NCBI GenBank assembly: GCA_021234155.1
Contig: JAJEKV010000012.1
Coordinates: 6,883,789 to 6,947,788, forward strand
Length of the DNA: 64,000 nt
Source of the DNA: Isoetes taiwanensis
Lineage: Eukaryota; Streptophyta; Lycopodiopsida; Isoetales; Isoetaceae
Direction of reading: 5' to 3'
The notes below the pieces were generated by a model. The model did not search any database and had not been told where the DNA came from. It saw nothing but the letters and a program-made list of their open reading frames with translations. This document shows, one piece after another, positions 11,041 through 22,569 of the stretch. Position numbers and translations under genes: made by a program. Within the stretch, counting starts at the first letter, position 1. Every line of letters starts with the position of its first letter.

Positions 11041-12760
11041 GGGCAAGCTGGCAAGCTAGCTTTAGATCAAAAAAATCCACTATCGACTATTTGGTGACAC
11101 TTAGAACAATCATGGATGCTGTTAAAAGGAAAAAGAACCACTATTTGCAGCTTTTGTTGATTTTGCTAAGGCATTTGATATGGTGCCAAGGGAGAACTTG
11201 CGGGCACGCGTGAAGAATCTAGGAGTTCCGGAATCATACAGAAATGCAATGAGTAAACTATATGAGAAAGTATGGATGCAACTCTCTTTCCCCTTGCTAG
11301 ATGAATGTAAAGATCTAGTAGAGAGTAATTTTGGCATAAAATAGGGTTGTCCGTTATCACTGACTTTGTTTGGTATGCTTATTGATGAATTAGAAGCCTG
11401 GATTACTCAGTCACAGGGGAGAGGCACTCCATTGGCAGACTATATTGTCATGCTACTCCTTTATGCTAATGATATTCTATTGTTGTCGCGGACCCGAGAC
11501 GGAATGCAAAAGCACCTAGATGTGTTGTCGACCTTTTGTAATGCAATAGGTATGAGAGTGAATTTAGCTAAAACAAAAGTGATGATTTTTTGGACTAATA
11601 AAGTAGAAATTTTTGCTTTCTACTATAAGGGAGAAAGTGTTGAGATATCAAGCACATATAAATACCTGGGTTTCATAGTGGATAAAAACTTTAAATGGAA
11701 TCAAACAGTAGATCAGAGAGTAGACGGGGGGTTGAAGGCTCTTTTTGCACTACAGAGGAGATGTAAAAAAAGAGGTATTTGGAATTTCAATATAAAGAAA
11801 ATGTTATATATCTCACTTGTTCAGATAGTTTTGTATAGATGTGAGGCGTGGGGACCTGGGTTATCATTGGGTAGAGACTGTCCAGAAAAAATTTCTACAC
11901 TCAGAGCTGGGGGTTAAGATGTAGACTCCTTATGACATGATGTTGGCAGAATGTGGTTTATTACCTCTTGAATGTGAGGCTTTATGTAAATATTTGCTTT
12001 ACATAAAGAAGATTTTGTATGTTATGGATACTAGCAGCCTATCACGTCTAGCTTTAGAGGAGAGCTCTCATAATGGATGGTATGCATGCATGAAAGAATG
12101 GCTTAAGAAATGGGATATGGACATTGATAAGCTAAATGGCAACAAAGATAGGATAAGGGAATGGGTAAGAGAAGCAGTGGTACGGAAATCATGGAGTAGG
12201 CCGGGCACGAAAAAAATGTATTACTATGAGTTTATGAATCCACCATTGAAGTATATGTCTTACTTATACGAGGGAATCTCCACCAAGATGTGCCACACTA
12301 TCTGCAGGATAAGGCTCAGCTCTCACCACCTGGGAGTAGAGACGGGTCGTTGGCAGAATAATATACCTCATAAGCTTAAGACTTGCAAGCTGTGTGGATC
12401 AGGTGAGGTGGAGAACGAGGACCTTGTTATTCTGAAATGCCCAGTGTATCACTATTTGAGGATTAGATTCAGGATCAACATAACATCATTAATGCAGTTT
12501 TTTGTCTTATCAGGTAAGAAGATTGGGAACTATTTGGTTGACGCTCTGCAATTAAGAAAAAGTGTTGTTAAAAATCTTGATTCTCTATTAATATGTTTGG
12601 ACGAGAATGAGACAGATGACTCTAATGATGTTCTATTTGAGAACACATTAGATAATATTGCATACGATTTTGAATGTATATTTTGAACGTCTTCTAGACT
12701 TGATGGTCTCACAGACGTGTTAATACAACATTCCATTTGATTTCATTTCATTTCATTTCT
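11041..12760 (+). mobile_element. 5'-truncated non-L1-like LINE, copy A
   Basis: The element starts within the reverse transcriptase and ends with a short hairpin (GAC-TTGATG-GTC, 12697-12708) and a pentanucleotide tail of ATTTC units (12741-12760), followed by CTTCTC repeats. No endonuclease region is present, as expected for truncation during target-primed insertion. Copy B is at about 52020-53725. Confidence 0.85.
11052..12686 (+). pseudogene. LINE reverse transcriptase with C-terminal zinc knuckle, broken
   Basis: The decayed frame encodes a non-LTR reverse transcriptase, which would copy element RNA at a nicked target. Visible in order: a QASFRSKKSTIDYLVTLRT block (11055-11110), motif A FVDFAKAFD (about 11154-11180) with a following LGVPE, motif C as YANDILLLS (about 11461), a KTKVM block, YKYLG (about 11660), and near the end C-X2-C ... 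C (KLCGSGEVENED ... LKCP, about 12385-12445), typical of LINE C-termini. The frame is broken after the conserved QASFR block, near 11340 (TAG), near 11875-11920 (shift plus TAG) and elsewhere. The second catalytic aspartate motif reads YAND instead of YADD, so the enzyme would be inactive even without the frameshifts. The longest open pieces are 11366-11917 and 11937-12686. The exact clade is not assigned; motif A resembles CR1/Jockey-type rather than plant L1 enzymes. Confidence 0.88.
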
Positions 12761-13117
12761 CCTTCTCCTTCTCCTTCTCCTTCTCCTTCTCCTATAGCCG
12801 CTTCTTTGAGCACCACCATATCAATTTCTCTCTTTTTCAGGATTGATCAACCTCGATCAAGGAATTACATGATAATTTAACATAATCAAGTCCATGGTTA
12901 CAATCCTGATTGAGCCCACAATTAGAACTACTCAAGTCCAGCCCTCGGTTAAAAAGTTTTTATTATAATGATAATGGGTAATAAGACCAATTATTATCTT
13001 ATATTATAAATGTTGTGTAATGGACCGCACCCTAAATCGGACGGTCGAGGATTTGATTGACCAATGGTGGAGATGATGTGTGCGTGTCTTCAACTAAAAT
13101 TTCATCTTGACTATGGC

Positions 13118-14965
13118 TTCAATATGAAAGGGAAAAGGAAAAAGGAAAAGGAAAAGGAAAAGGGAAAAGGGAAAAGGGAAAAGGGAAAAAGGGAAGGGGA
13201 AGGGGAAGGGAAAAGGAAAAACGATGAAAGGGAAAAGGGAAACGAGAAAAGGGGAAGGGAAAAGGAAAAACGATTAAAGGGAAAAGGGAAAACTATGAAA
13301 GGGAAAAGGGAAAAGGAAAAGGGAAGGGAAAAGGAAAAAAGATGAAAGGGAAAAGGGAAAACGGAAAAGGGAAAATGGAAACGGAAAAGTGAAAAGGGAA
13401 AAGGGAAAAGGAAAAGGGACGGGAAAAAGGAAAAAGCGATGAAAGGGGAAAAGGGAAAAGGAAAAGGGAAACGGAAAAGGGAAGGGAAAAGGAAAAATGA
13501 TGAAAGGGAAAAAAGGGAAAAGGGAAAAGGAAAAGGGGAAGGGAAAAGGAAAAAAACGAAAAGGAAAAAGGAAAAGGGGAAAAGGGAAAAGGGAAAAGGG
13601 AAAAGGAAAAGGAAAAGCGATGAAAGGAAAAGGAAAAGGAAAAGGGAAAAGGGAAAAGGGAAAAGGGGAAAAGGAAGAGGGGAAGGGAAAAGGAAAAAGC
13701 GAAAGAAAGGGAAAGGGAAAAGGAAAAGGGAAGAGGAGAAGGGAAAAGAAAAACGATGAAAGGGAAAAAGGGAAAAGGGAAAAGGGAAAAGGAAAAGGGA
13801 ATAAAGGAAAGGTAAGAGGAAAAAGGAAAGAGAAGGAGAAAAGGAAAATGGAAAGATAAAAGAAAATAGAAAAAGGAATAGAATAGGCGGGGGAAAGGAA
13901 CGGAAAAAAGAGCACATGAGAAGGGTAAAGAAGTAAAGGTGAGAAAAGGAGAAAAAGGTAAAGGGAAAATAAGAAAAGGTTGCAAAGTCTATGGGAAAAA
14001 GAAAAGTAAAAAGGAAAAGAGAGGGGGAAAAGGAAAAAAGAACTTGGGAAAAGGAACGAGAAAAAGAGAAAAAATGAAAGGGGCGTGAAAAAAAGGGGAA
14101 AAGAGAAAGGGTGAAGAAAGAGAAAAAGGAAAGCAAAAAGAGCATCGAGAAAAAGGAAGAGGAAAGGATGGAAAAATGAGGAAAAAAGGTGGGGGGGGAA
14201 TTAGAATAGACAAAGGGTAGGGAGCAAGGAATAAGAAAAGAGGAAGGAGAAAAAGGGCACGAGAAAAAAAGGGAAGAGGAAAGGGTGAGGAAATAGAAGA
14301 AAGAAAGGGAAAAAGAGTATGGGAAAGGAAAAGAAAAAGAAACAAGAAAAGGAGAAAGTGGAAAGGGGAAAAGGGGAAGAAGATGGGGGAAACAAGGAAA
14401 AGGGTACATAAAAAAAGGTTGAGAAAAGGGAATGGAAAGAGGCATATAAAAGCGAAAGGAACAGGGAAAGGGAAAATGTAAAGGAAGGGGAAAGAGAAAG
14501 GAAAGGGAAAAAGGAACATTGCAAAGCAAAAGGGTGGGAAAAGTATGAAAGGGAATGGAAAGTTGAAATGAAAAGGGGAAGCGGAAAAAGGAGAAGGGAA
14601 AGCAAAAAGAGCATGAGGAAAAGAGGAGAGAGAAATGGGAAAAGAGATGGGGAAAAGGGCACGTGATCAAGAGGAAGAGGGTGGGAAAGGAAGAAAAGGC
14701 ACATGAAAAGGTAAGCAAAAGAGAGAACGAAAAAATGCATGAGAAACGGGAAAGAGAAAAGGAAAAGGAAAAGGAAGAGGAAGGGGAAAAGGAAAGGGAA
14801 AGAGAGTAGTGGAAAAATGGGAAGAGCGGGGAAAGATAAAAAGGAAGGGAAAAAGCTGATAAGAAAAAGAGAAAGAAAAAAAGGGAAAGGGGAAAGGGAA
14901 GGCAAAGGGAGGGAGAACGGGGTTAGAAAAAAAAAAGGGAGAATAAAAAAGGAAAGAAATTAAAG
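13118..14965 (+). repeat. Long polypurine tract, about 1.85 kb
   Basis: The plus strand is almost entirely G and A, built from GGGAAAA/GGAAAA units. In the first 750 bases these are punctuated by recurring CGATGAAAGG-like markers (for example 13221, 13438, 13617, 13756), which show a higher-order unit of 50-120 bases. The very long frames on either strand are low-complexity artefacts. Copy B has only about 400 bases of comparable sequence plus an unrelated insert. Such tracts can form triplex (H-DNA) structures. Confidence 0.95.
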
Positions 14966-15493
14966 GTTCCTAATTTATGCCCAGCAAGGCTGGGTACCAT
15001 TACTAGTGTTGTCATAATTGTGTGTCAAGACGTACTGTAAATAAGGTTATATCTATGAAATTCATTCTAAGGAGTTACAATCTTAAATTAACAAACATAA
15101 CTAGAACTGCAATCTGCAATCTGCAACTTCTATTTTCTATTATGTATTTCGTTCGCAAATGAAACTTGTTTGTTTGCCTTAGTGCTTGGTTCAGGTGGGA
15201 GTTTTTCTATTTGAAACACTTAAATTGAGGGTCCAGTAGAATGAGGATCTGTTCAAAACTTCATTCTTCCTTGGCCTTCTCGCTCCCCTCGATTACCTCG
15301 CTCATTTTATTCTCCTTTTGCAAGAAGCTTTGCACAGTGTACTTTAATTTAAAGTATAGTCCTCCATGATAAAAACATCTGGCTTTTCTTGATGAAGCTC
15401 TATCTTGTTGATTTTTCCATCGTGCTTTTTGCGAATTGTTCTGGTTATTTCCCGTATTAGATCTTGGCCTCTTATTCCCTTTTAACTAAAATC
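14966..15493 (-). other. Downstream part of the gag region, no pol recognised
   Basis: On the minus strand this continues the gag reading direction but has no clear open frame and no zinc knuckle or protease that I can identify. The pol genes of the retrotransposon are missing; the purine tract lies where they would be expected. Confidence 0.4.
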
Positions 15494-15823
15494 TTACTTG
15501 TATTCATTTTTGTTGTTGCTTTTATTCTCTGGGTATCCATCCCATATATTGTAAATTATTGAATCTGGTTCTAGCTTTCTCTCTGGCGCAATAGCCTTCT
15601 TTGTGGTCTCTTCTATAGTCTGAGAATTCACAAATCTTGCTTCTACATACAAAGAATTCTCAAATCCTGTTATATACCTGTGCAACAATTCTTTCTCTAG
15701 CAGTCCTCCCATTTGCGTGGACGAATACTGAAATTTTGATGTACATTGATAGCTGATTTGTTGTTGCTTTTGAGATAGTCCGGAATCATTTTTCGACCCT
15801 AGCATTCCATTCCATGCTTCCAC
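15494..15823 (-). pseudogene. Retrotransposon gag fragment, C-terminal half, copy A
   Basis: The 109-codon minus-strand frame contains a LSQKQQQISYQC segment, then LLEKELLHRYITGFENSLY and FVNSQTIEETTKKA. This is the pattern of the helical capsid part of plant Ty3/gypsy gag proteins (a Y-hydrophobic-GL/GF turn followed by 'T-ETTKKA'). Gag would form the particle that packages element RNA. The N-terminal half is 250 bases further on, across an inserted short element. The stop at 15494 and the missing pol make it a relic. Copy B (55364-55663) keeps the same frame. Confidence 0.7.
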
Positions 15824-15924
15824 AACTTCTCAGCGCACCATCTGTGCATGACTTGGCATTATACATACTTGAGGTTCTAGATAAACGTCTGCAATTACTG
15901 AGCCCTCAGTAGTCATTATCTAAG

Positions 15925-16089
15925 CTTGTCTAGTATCATCATTACTGCAAAGGTTTTTCCCTTGAAAACCTTTCGAGGCAGGGGTTTTTTAATCCTAGTA
16001 GTAATGATTGTACTAGCCCATTGTATGGGTCCCATGACCTATTGGTCTCCGTGGACGTTAAAAAAACTATTCTATTCTATTCTATTCTA
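15925..16089 (+). mobile_element. Short LINE/SINE-like tail inserted in gag
   Basis: The 3' end reads GGGTCCCAT, then GACC-TATT-GGTC (hairpin), GTGGACG, TAAAA and a run of ATTCT units (16070-16089). It closely matches 23257-23311 and is similar in layout to the LINE end at 12697-12760. Its 5' part (15925-16015) can fold: CTAGTAtcATCATTACT pairs with AGTAGTAATGATTGTACTAG around an inner AAAGGTTTT/AAAACCTTT stem. It separates the two gag halves, so it entered after the retrotransposon. Confidence 0.6.
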
Positions 16090-16099
16090 CTTGAAGATA

Positions 16100-16345
16100 T
16101 CTCCTTCTCTTTTGACATCATTATGGTGAGGTTATGATTTTTGAAAGCTTTTTCAAAGCTTTCCCATGTCCATATCTTTGGATCCACCTATTTCTCCCCT
16201 TTTCTCCCCTTGCCACCAAGTTCTAGCTATATCTGAAATATTTGTCCATGGCCTGGAGTTTCTGCTTTTTTGTAGCGCCTACTAATTCAAAGTAACTTTC
16301 CATCTAGATATAAATCCGAAATCAATGAAGGATTTCTCTTTTCAC
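16100..16345 (-). pseudogene. Retrotransposon gag fragment, N-terminal half, copy A
   Basis: Minus-strand translation, in shifting frames, shows SYFELVG, DIARTWWQG and KIWTWESFEKAFKNH. These are the tryptophan-rich features of Ty3/gypsy gag (W-W followed by TWE-F--AF). The start lies about 300 bases inside the primer-binding site at 16651, the normal position for gag. It is frameshifted and split from its C-terminal half. The copy B equivalent is 55947-56200. Confidence 0.65.
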
Positions 16346-16650
16346 TAGAGAAAGTGGGCATACCTGCAACTTCTCTCTTTAGAAGAAGTGGCAGTTGCAA
16401 TCTGTATAGAAATAGGTACATTGTTCTGCACTAGAGGTTGATGTGGATTAGTTGTTGCAGGAGGCTTTGATACAAATTTATATGTTAAAGTTAAACATTC
16501 TAACTCCTTTGATGCTTGCTTGAATAGGAGTGACAATAGCTATCTAGGTTGCTATAAAGCTGGCATTACTCATAGGTTGGTTGTATTATCCATCAGATAT
16601 GCAAAAGCGGTTGGAAGCCTTGTCCAAAGGATTAGTTTGTTCGTCATTGG

Positions 16651-16665
16651 AAAGCTCTGATACCA
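16651..16665 (-). promoter_or_regulatory. Primer-binding site for initiator tRNA-Met
   Basis: The minus strand reads TGGTATCAGAGCTTT, the usual primer site complementary to the 3' end of plant initiator methionine tRNA. It sits two bases inside an LTR ending in CA (TG at 16668-16669 on the plus strand). In copy B the same site reads with CG in place of the internal CAG (56514-56527). Confidence 0.85.
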
Positions 16666-16667
16666 AT

Positions 16668-17400
16668 TGATATGGATCTAACAATTTATTAGCAATAGAA
16701 TAATCACAAACTGAAGACAAATAATGGAACACACTTCAGAAAATAGAATCCAGTCCTTAAGGCCAAAGCTCGCCATCCAGTCGGACTATCTGAGCAAGAG
16801 AAACTCTGAGAAAAAATAAAATTCTGGATGATGGAAAGGATAAGGCAAAATCAATCAAGCACTAGAGAATCCTCTGTACCAAATTTGCTAATTCAAGAAG
16901 AGAGGTGAGCTTAAGAATCGGCTATGTATAGAACTTGGAAAATTATTAAACGATTAAAGGATTCTACCCAATCAATCTATCCTTAACACAAAGACACATG
17001 CTACGGCTTAATTATGACAAAAGGTCGGAATGAGGAGTCGGAAAATTCCTGATGACGGGTGTATATGAGATCACTGAAGCTGAAGCCAAATCTCAAAAAC
17101 TGAGTCAACGGTTGTTATTGATTGCAGGTGTCAAAATTTGGTCGCAAGAGTCTGCTGTTGGTCGAAAATGTTCGACCATTTTGATAGACATAGATGCCTT
17201 TTTTAATAAAGAAGTCGATGCCTTTTTTCTCTCCTTCTATTCTTGATTATTATAGTAAAAGGCTTTTCTTTTTTATATATCCCTTTTCTCAAATGTCTCA
17301 ACTAATAATATGAATCATTATCTAATTATTTAGCTTAGGTAAATTAAATCCACAGTTTGGCTTGGATAATTGTCTTCTTTCTCTTTTTCTTGCTCCCATA
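16668..17400 (-). repeat. LTR of the minus-strand retrotransposon (outer end approximate)
   Basis: The LTR begins next to the primer site with TG (plus strand) and is AT-rich without frames. Its outer boundary is not clear. The final part (17265-17400) is similar to 10915-11040, which could be the remains of the partner LTR; the rest of the two regions does not align by eye. Copy B starts at 56530. Confidence 0.45.
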
Positions 17401-18900
17401 GTTGCTCTCCCCAGGACTACCATATTAGAGAGCTAATTCTCAACTTAAGTATATACAAAAATAAGAGACTATATGACCTTATAACGCTCAACTTTGGGCT
17501 TTTAAGGCTTGTTCTCTTGAACATCTTTGCTAAGCTTTGAGAAATTGAAGGATCTAGCCAGTTTACTGTAAGGAACTTGGTGTTCTTGATCAACTGAAGG
17601 GGCATTCGTCAAGATCTTGAATAATCTGAGTAAATCTAAAGAAGGAAAACAGATCTAGAAGGATGAGAGTCGTTTTCTAGGCTAATGGTATTTTTTAGAG
17701 GTATTTGCCAAAATTAGTCTATTGACCTATTAATCTAAAGACGGAACAAACAAGTTCCATACAAATTTGTTGCAAACAAAAACCACAATCCAGGGCCACA
17801 ACCAATCCAAAGTGGTTTTTATTGTCTTGGCAGGAATAAGTTGTGACATTCCATGTAAGTATACGGTATATGTATACCTAACCTGACACGTCACCAAGGT
17901 ATTGGGACCATTGGGGATTAACCTAAAAGGGATCATTGTCATTAAACTAACCTAAGTAGACCAATTAATGGTATTAATTAGCCAAGTAGGCTAATTAGAG
18001 TGTGCCACTTGGCCAAGGGCAGGTTGCCATCTTTGGGTGGCAAATTGAGCTCCGAGCCCAATTCTGTCCCAAATTCGAGTTTGGGAAGGGCAGAGGGAGG
18101 AAGCAGTAGTTGCAACCTAACACCTGACCAGTTCTATAGATGTTCTTCGAGACAATGGGTCCAGCCATAACACAGGTCAGTCTTTAGGTAGTTCTGTGCT
18201 ATTCTAACCCTTATTTGAAGCAGATGGATGATTAGATTCTATTCTATGATATACTTATGATGATGATGGATGTTGTATTTGATTCGTCTTCTCCTTACAT
18301 TTCCTCACAGCATGTTGTATGGGGTTAAGGAGGGTAGAGACCTGAAAGCTATCTAGATTTAGTGATGTTCCTAGCTAGAACCTCTTAAATCCCAGTAAAT
18401 GCGGCATGTGCACAAGAGCCCACTTGGCTGTGGATGCTATGATGTGATTCAGCACCAGATAACGAGTATGATGGGGTGGGGTCTTGCCTAACGATTCTGG
18501 GTCTCCCTACAGTGTGCTGGGCTTATAGCCCGATCCACGAAGAGGGCGGGTATGGAGTGCGACACTTCACGGGTTGCGGTGTCATGCCAAAAGTATGTGG
18601 GCGCCACGGACTCGAACAAGCGGTGAGCCGGCCTTTAGATTTAGGGGAGTAAGTCGGGTACAAACGCGGGGGTCACTGAGGGGGCACGCATTCTCTAGCA
18701 CACCCAAGGATCCATCATGCTCGGGGAGGGGACGCCTCTCCGACCTACCTCATCGGACCGGGGAGATGTAACCCGGAGTAGTTCCATAGGGTGATTCCAT
18801 GGGATTGCGTCTCCGGACGGCTACAATCATGCCATAGCATGTTCTAGCCTATCTGCAAAGTGTGCACAGGAGGGGCGGATGGAGTGGACTACCCTAGCTA
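17401..18900. other. Decayed LTR-like sequence, no gene
   Basis: No supported frame. The stretch at 18000-18900 has the look of a plant Ty3-type LTR (mixed GC-rich and AT-rich segments, many short CCGG/CGGG strings), but I could not place paired ends. 17430-18290 is nearly identical to copy B. In 18480-18740 copy A shows CG where copy B shows CTG or CAG. Confidence 0.35.
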
Positions 18901-18907
18901 ATGTTCT

Positions 18908-19420
18908 ATGCCAGCCAACGCCATTGTTATGATCCGTCTGTTGTTATCTAGAGGCCTTGACTGCCAGTTGATTCCCATGAGTCTGAGTCGGGTAGAGCCT
19001 TATATGATGCATTTCCTTATTATGTTGATATTCTATTGCATTCTTATGGATGATGATGGGCCACCCTTCCTGGTGGCATATTATTATTTGTATTGTTGCC
19101 AGGTGCTAACCTTGTATGTACGCTTCCGCCATATAGGATTCCCATCGAAGGTGTGGGACGAATGACACCTCCGTGTCCTTCACCCGGACACTTGTCATCA
19201 CAAGTGGTCCGAGTTAGACGGAGGGCCTTTCTATGGTGATATTGTCGCCATGGAAGAGGGGATTTCCCGTATTTATGCGATGGGAGCATCGTATAGGTTC
19301 AGGGAGCATCACATAAGTTGTCCAATGGACCTCAGGCTAGCTATGATGGATGGACATGTGGATAGACCAGTCGGTAGATTGAATCCTATCATGAATAAAG
19401 GGGCAACATTAATTTGATAG
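18908..19420 (+). pseudogene. Unidentified decayed frame, broken in copy A
   Basis: Copy B holds a 170-codon open frame (58779-59291) that here is cut at 19165 by small differences at 19060-19210. The N-terminal part is hydrophobic with no clear domain. The C-terminal part (GDIVAMEEGISRIYAMG and RLAMMDGHVDRPVG) reads like ordinary soluble protein, but I do not recognise the family. It may be a remnant of a transposon-encoded protein or chance. Confidence 0.3.
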
Positions 19421-19430
19421 ATACGAGGCC

Positions 19431-21300
19431 CATGTTGAAGATGTTACGTAGATTGTGGAACATATCCTTTCTAAATACAATGGAGTACCAGGTTGCACTA
19501 AAAAGGTTGAGAGTAATTAACACTTTTAGTGTTCGTCATGATGTATCATCTAGATAAAAGGCATGTTAGAGATGTGCAATGGTACTCTGAGTTCTAAATT
19601 GGTTGGGCTAAGCATTGTTGCTTTAACAGCCGTGATTACCTATAAAGGAAAAGGAAAAAGACTGATTCAGATACCTATATTAGCTCTATATAGGATGTTA
19701 TGATTGTCTTATGTATGTTCTTTGAAATATACCCAGATAAGTATAGGCTAGTGTAACTAAGGTTACTTCTTAATCTCTTGAATGCTTATTCAACCAGAAA
19801 GTTTGTATTACACCACCTCAATTCAGCATAGACAATCCATTTTCTAAATACTATCAAATACTTCTCTGGATAACACATTCAGAAATACTACTTTTAAATT
19901 AAAAAAAAAAACTAAAATTACAGTTGGCAGAGTTCATCGTTGAGGGGAATTTCTAATCATTTCTTACTTTTATAGGAGTTCCTCGGGGCGGATATCATGC
20001 GTCTCATAGTGTGTTACTAAATGTACCGCTGGTATGATCGAAAAATCATAGGTGTATCTCCATTGCTATGTGGATGGTGACGTATCTATGCAACACTCTG
20101 TTGACGTAAAAATAGGTCCCTATCTGGTGCCCAGTCGTCATACTTAATACAAGTAAACGAGGATGGAGGTTAAGTGGTTTTACAACATCAAAAAACGGCT
20201 TAGACATGCACATTGATCCATAGCACTTGTAATTTTTGAGACGCGATGCATGTTACAATCTGAGAGCAATGATTAAAGGGACCTGCTATTATTGGAAGTC
20301 AAACCTCAATAATACACTAGTAACAGCGTGAAGGATTGGCAGATGCATTTCCACTAGGCTCATCCAAAATGTTCTGGGGTGGCAGTCAAGAAGGTAAAAC
20401 ATTTCCCATTGAGGTATAAAGGAGGTGACTTGACATAGGATCTGTATTAGCTGTCATTCTATTGTGAAGAAGAAGGATTGATGATCTGAATTCACCTCCT
20501 CACCTCTATTGTGTGTCCCCATCTATACATGTGTGAGAAGATGTATATCTTGCTCGGCCATGAGCACATAGTCCACCCGATGGATCTCCCATCCTGATTC
20601 CCTCGATGACAAGTATAAGAGAGGAGGACGGCCATTGTGCAAGGCCATTGCAAATAATTAAGTCAAAGAGCCTTTCAAAGCGTGTGACAAGGTGATCTGC
20701 ATCAATTAATGTGTGTGTCCAAAGGTCCTCCATTTGTCTGGAGATGTAATATAACCTCGGGCAATGGATTGAACTTTGTGAATTGAACTGTAGTTGTATG
20801 CGTTTTGAAATCCCTTACTAGCATAACATGGTCCAATGCTCGTGATGTTGAATGTCATTATATACAATCTATCCACATCTAAATGCATGTAGTGGAAGTT
20901 TGAATCAACATGTGGAGAATAATATACGGTGACAAAGAGGGGATCTTTGCATGTTCTCCACACCCGTATCCACACGTAACGATTGTGCCTACCTGCTATG
21001 TGTAATAAAATTGAAGATGCCAAGGATGTTTTTTAATAACAGCCTATGCCTCGAATGTATGTTCCAAATTTTCCCCATATTCTATGCCCTATAGTCAGCT
21101 TGATCCACGGTAGACAAGTTCAATAAGCATCAAAGCAAATCTGTAAATGTAGATTGGCTCGTTGAACAATGAATAGTGTTGATACTCTAGGCAGATCTAA
21201 TATCCTCCGACCAGCATATTCTCATGTTTCCATAAAGAAAATGAGGTCCATATCTCTGGACATAGAGTTCAAGTGTCTTCTTTTACCATAGAGAGCCCCT
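19431..21300. other. Decayed repeat DNA; minus-strand frame remnants at 20506-21023
   Basis: Two minus-strand frames (21023-20706 and 20733-20506) contain protein-like strings such as RYVWIRVWRTCKDPLFVTVYYSPHV. They are conserved in copy B with one further break. I do not recognise the family; a transposase relic is possible. Nothing else is seen. Confidence 0.3.
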
Positions 21301-22189
21301 CATTTGTTCTTTCTACTTGTGGTCTTTCATTATGGCACCACATATTCCCTCCATCCGTCAATACTTGTCAATACTTGTGCTTTTATTCGTAAGCATAGAT
21401 GCAAACAAGTTGTTCAAGACTCCTTCCCAGTTCATGCAAGGAGACCGTATGCTGCTAGGAGGCCTCGCACGCCAATTTTTTTAACGCTTTCCCTCCAGAG
21501 AATGCACTCTCACAGCCTACTTCCACCAAATTCAGACCCTGATTTTTCTCAAATTTTCCATCAATCTCCCATGTTGTTCCTTCCACTTTCGAGGCTCCTT
21601 TACCTATTATCCAACATACTCCTCCTAATTTAGGCTTGAACGCTCCCATTCCTAGCGCTCTTTTTTGGACGTCAATATTCAGCTCTTAACGGCCCTACAA
21701 CTTCAGTCTGCAGAGACTCAGGGCTTACAGATATTCTTAACAGGTCAATCAAGCGTTAACAAGCAAATTGAGTCTTGAAGTTAAAAGTCGCCAACAGACT
21801 TCCTGCATTATGCCATCGTTTTAACAAGGCCATGAAGCACTAGTATAATTTTCTATATTCCATGGAGGATCAAATCTTGAGCTGCATACTCGTACGTTGG
21901 CGTTGAATCCACTCGTGTTCCTGTGGTTGTGTTGCATTTTGTGGAAAACTGCATCTCGCAACATATGTTCTTGATCGTGACTGATAGGAAGGATTATGAA
22001 ATTGCATTTAATTTTGACGACTATTCCTTTCCTCCTCTCTTGGTGATGAAGTGCGGCGTCTTAAAGTGGCTCGTCAACCTGTTCTGGCTCCCCTTTTTTC
22101 TTAGTCTTCTTCTAACCAAGCTTTGGCTCCTCACTACAAGAGAATAATCAATCTAAGTCACTAGTTTCGTCATTTATTTGCTTGAAATT
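21301..22189. other. No gene recognised
   Basis: The open frames are short, and copy B (about 61170-62090) differs by substitutions and indels that do not respect any frame. Confidence 0.4.
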
Positions 22190-22510
22190 GCACTTTCGAA
22201 TTTTTTAGAATTTGATACAATAAATGACGGTAGCTGTTGATGAAATTGCATCATCTATATCGTCACTTGTAGCATCACCAATACCAACAGTTATAGTATC
22301 ATATTTTATGGCATTGTGGTGGCATAATAGTATTATTTGTAGCATCATTTGTAGTATCATCTATAGCTGCAGTTATAATATCATGCATTTTGTCCTTGTA
22401 GTGCTATAATATTGTCAGGTATAGGATCACATGTATTGCTATAATTAAATCATGCATTTTGTCATTATAGTGCTATAATAGTATCAGCTATAGGATCACA
22501 TTTACTGCTA
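22190..22510. repeat. Low-complexity ATCAT/TATAG region with a 67-bp doublet
   Basis: Irregular TAGCATCAT and TATAGTATCAT strings fill 22230-22385. A unit of about 67 bases starting GCATTTTGTC occurs twice in tandem from 22386 to about 22515. It is present with shortening in copy B (about 62110-62365). Confidence 0.6.
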
Positions 22511-22569
22511 TAATTAAATCAATCCCCTAAACAACATAAGAATTTTAAAAGCATCTCCTTAAGGACCGA

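Noticed and set aside
12757-12795. CTTCTC repeats as a telomere-like or regulatory array
   Set aside because: It is a simple microsatellite continuing the LINE tail.
13111-14718. A 535-codon minus-strand frame rich in Phe, Pro, Ser and Leu, and plus-strand Lys/Gly/Glu frames in the same place
   Set aside because: They are translations of the purine tract: low complexity, open on several frames at once and not kept in copy B.
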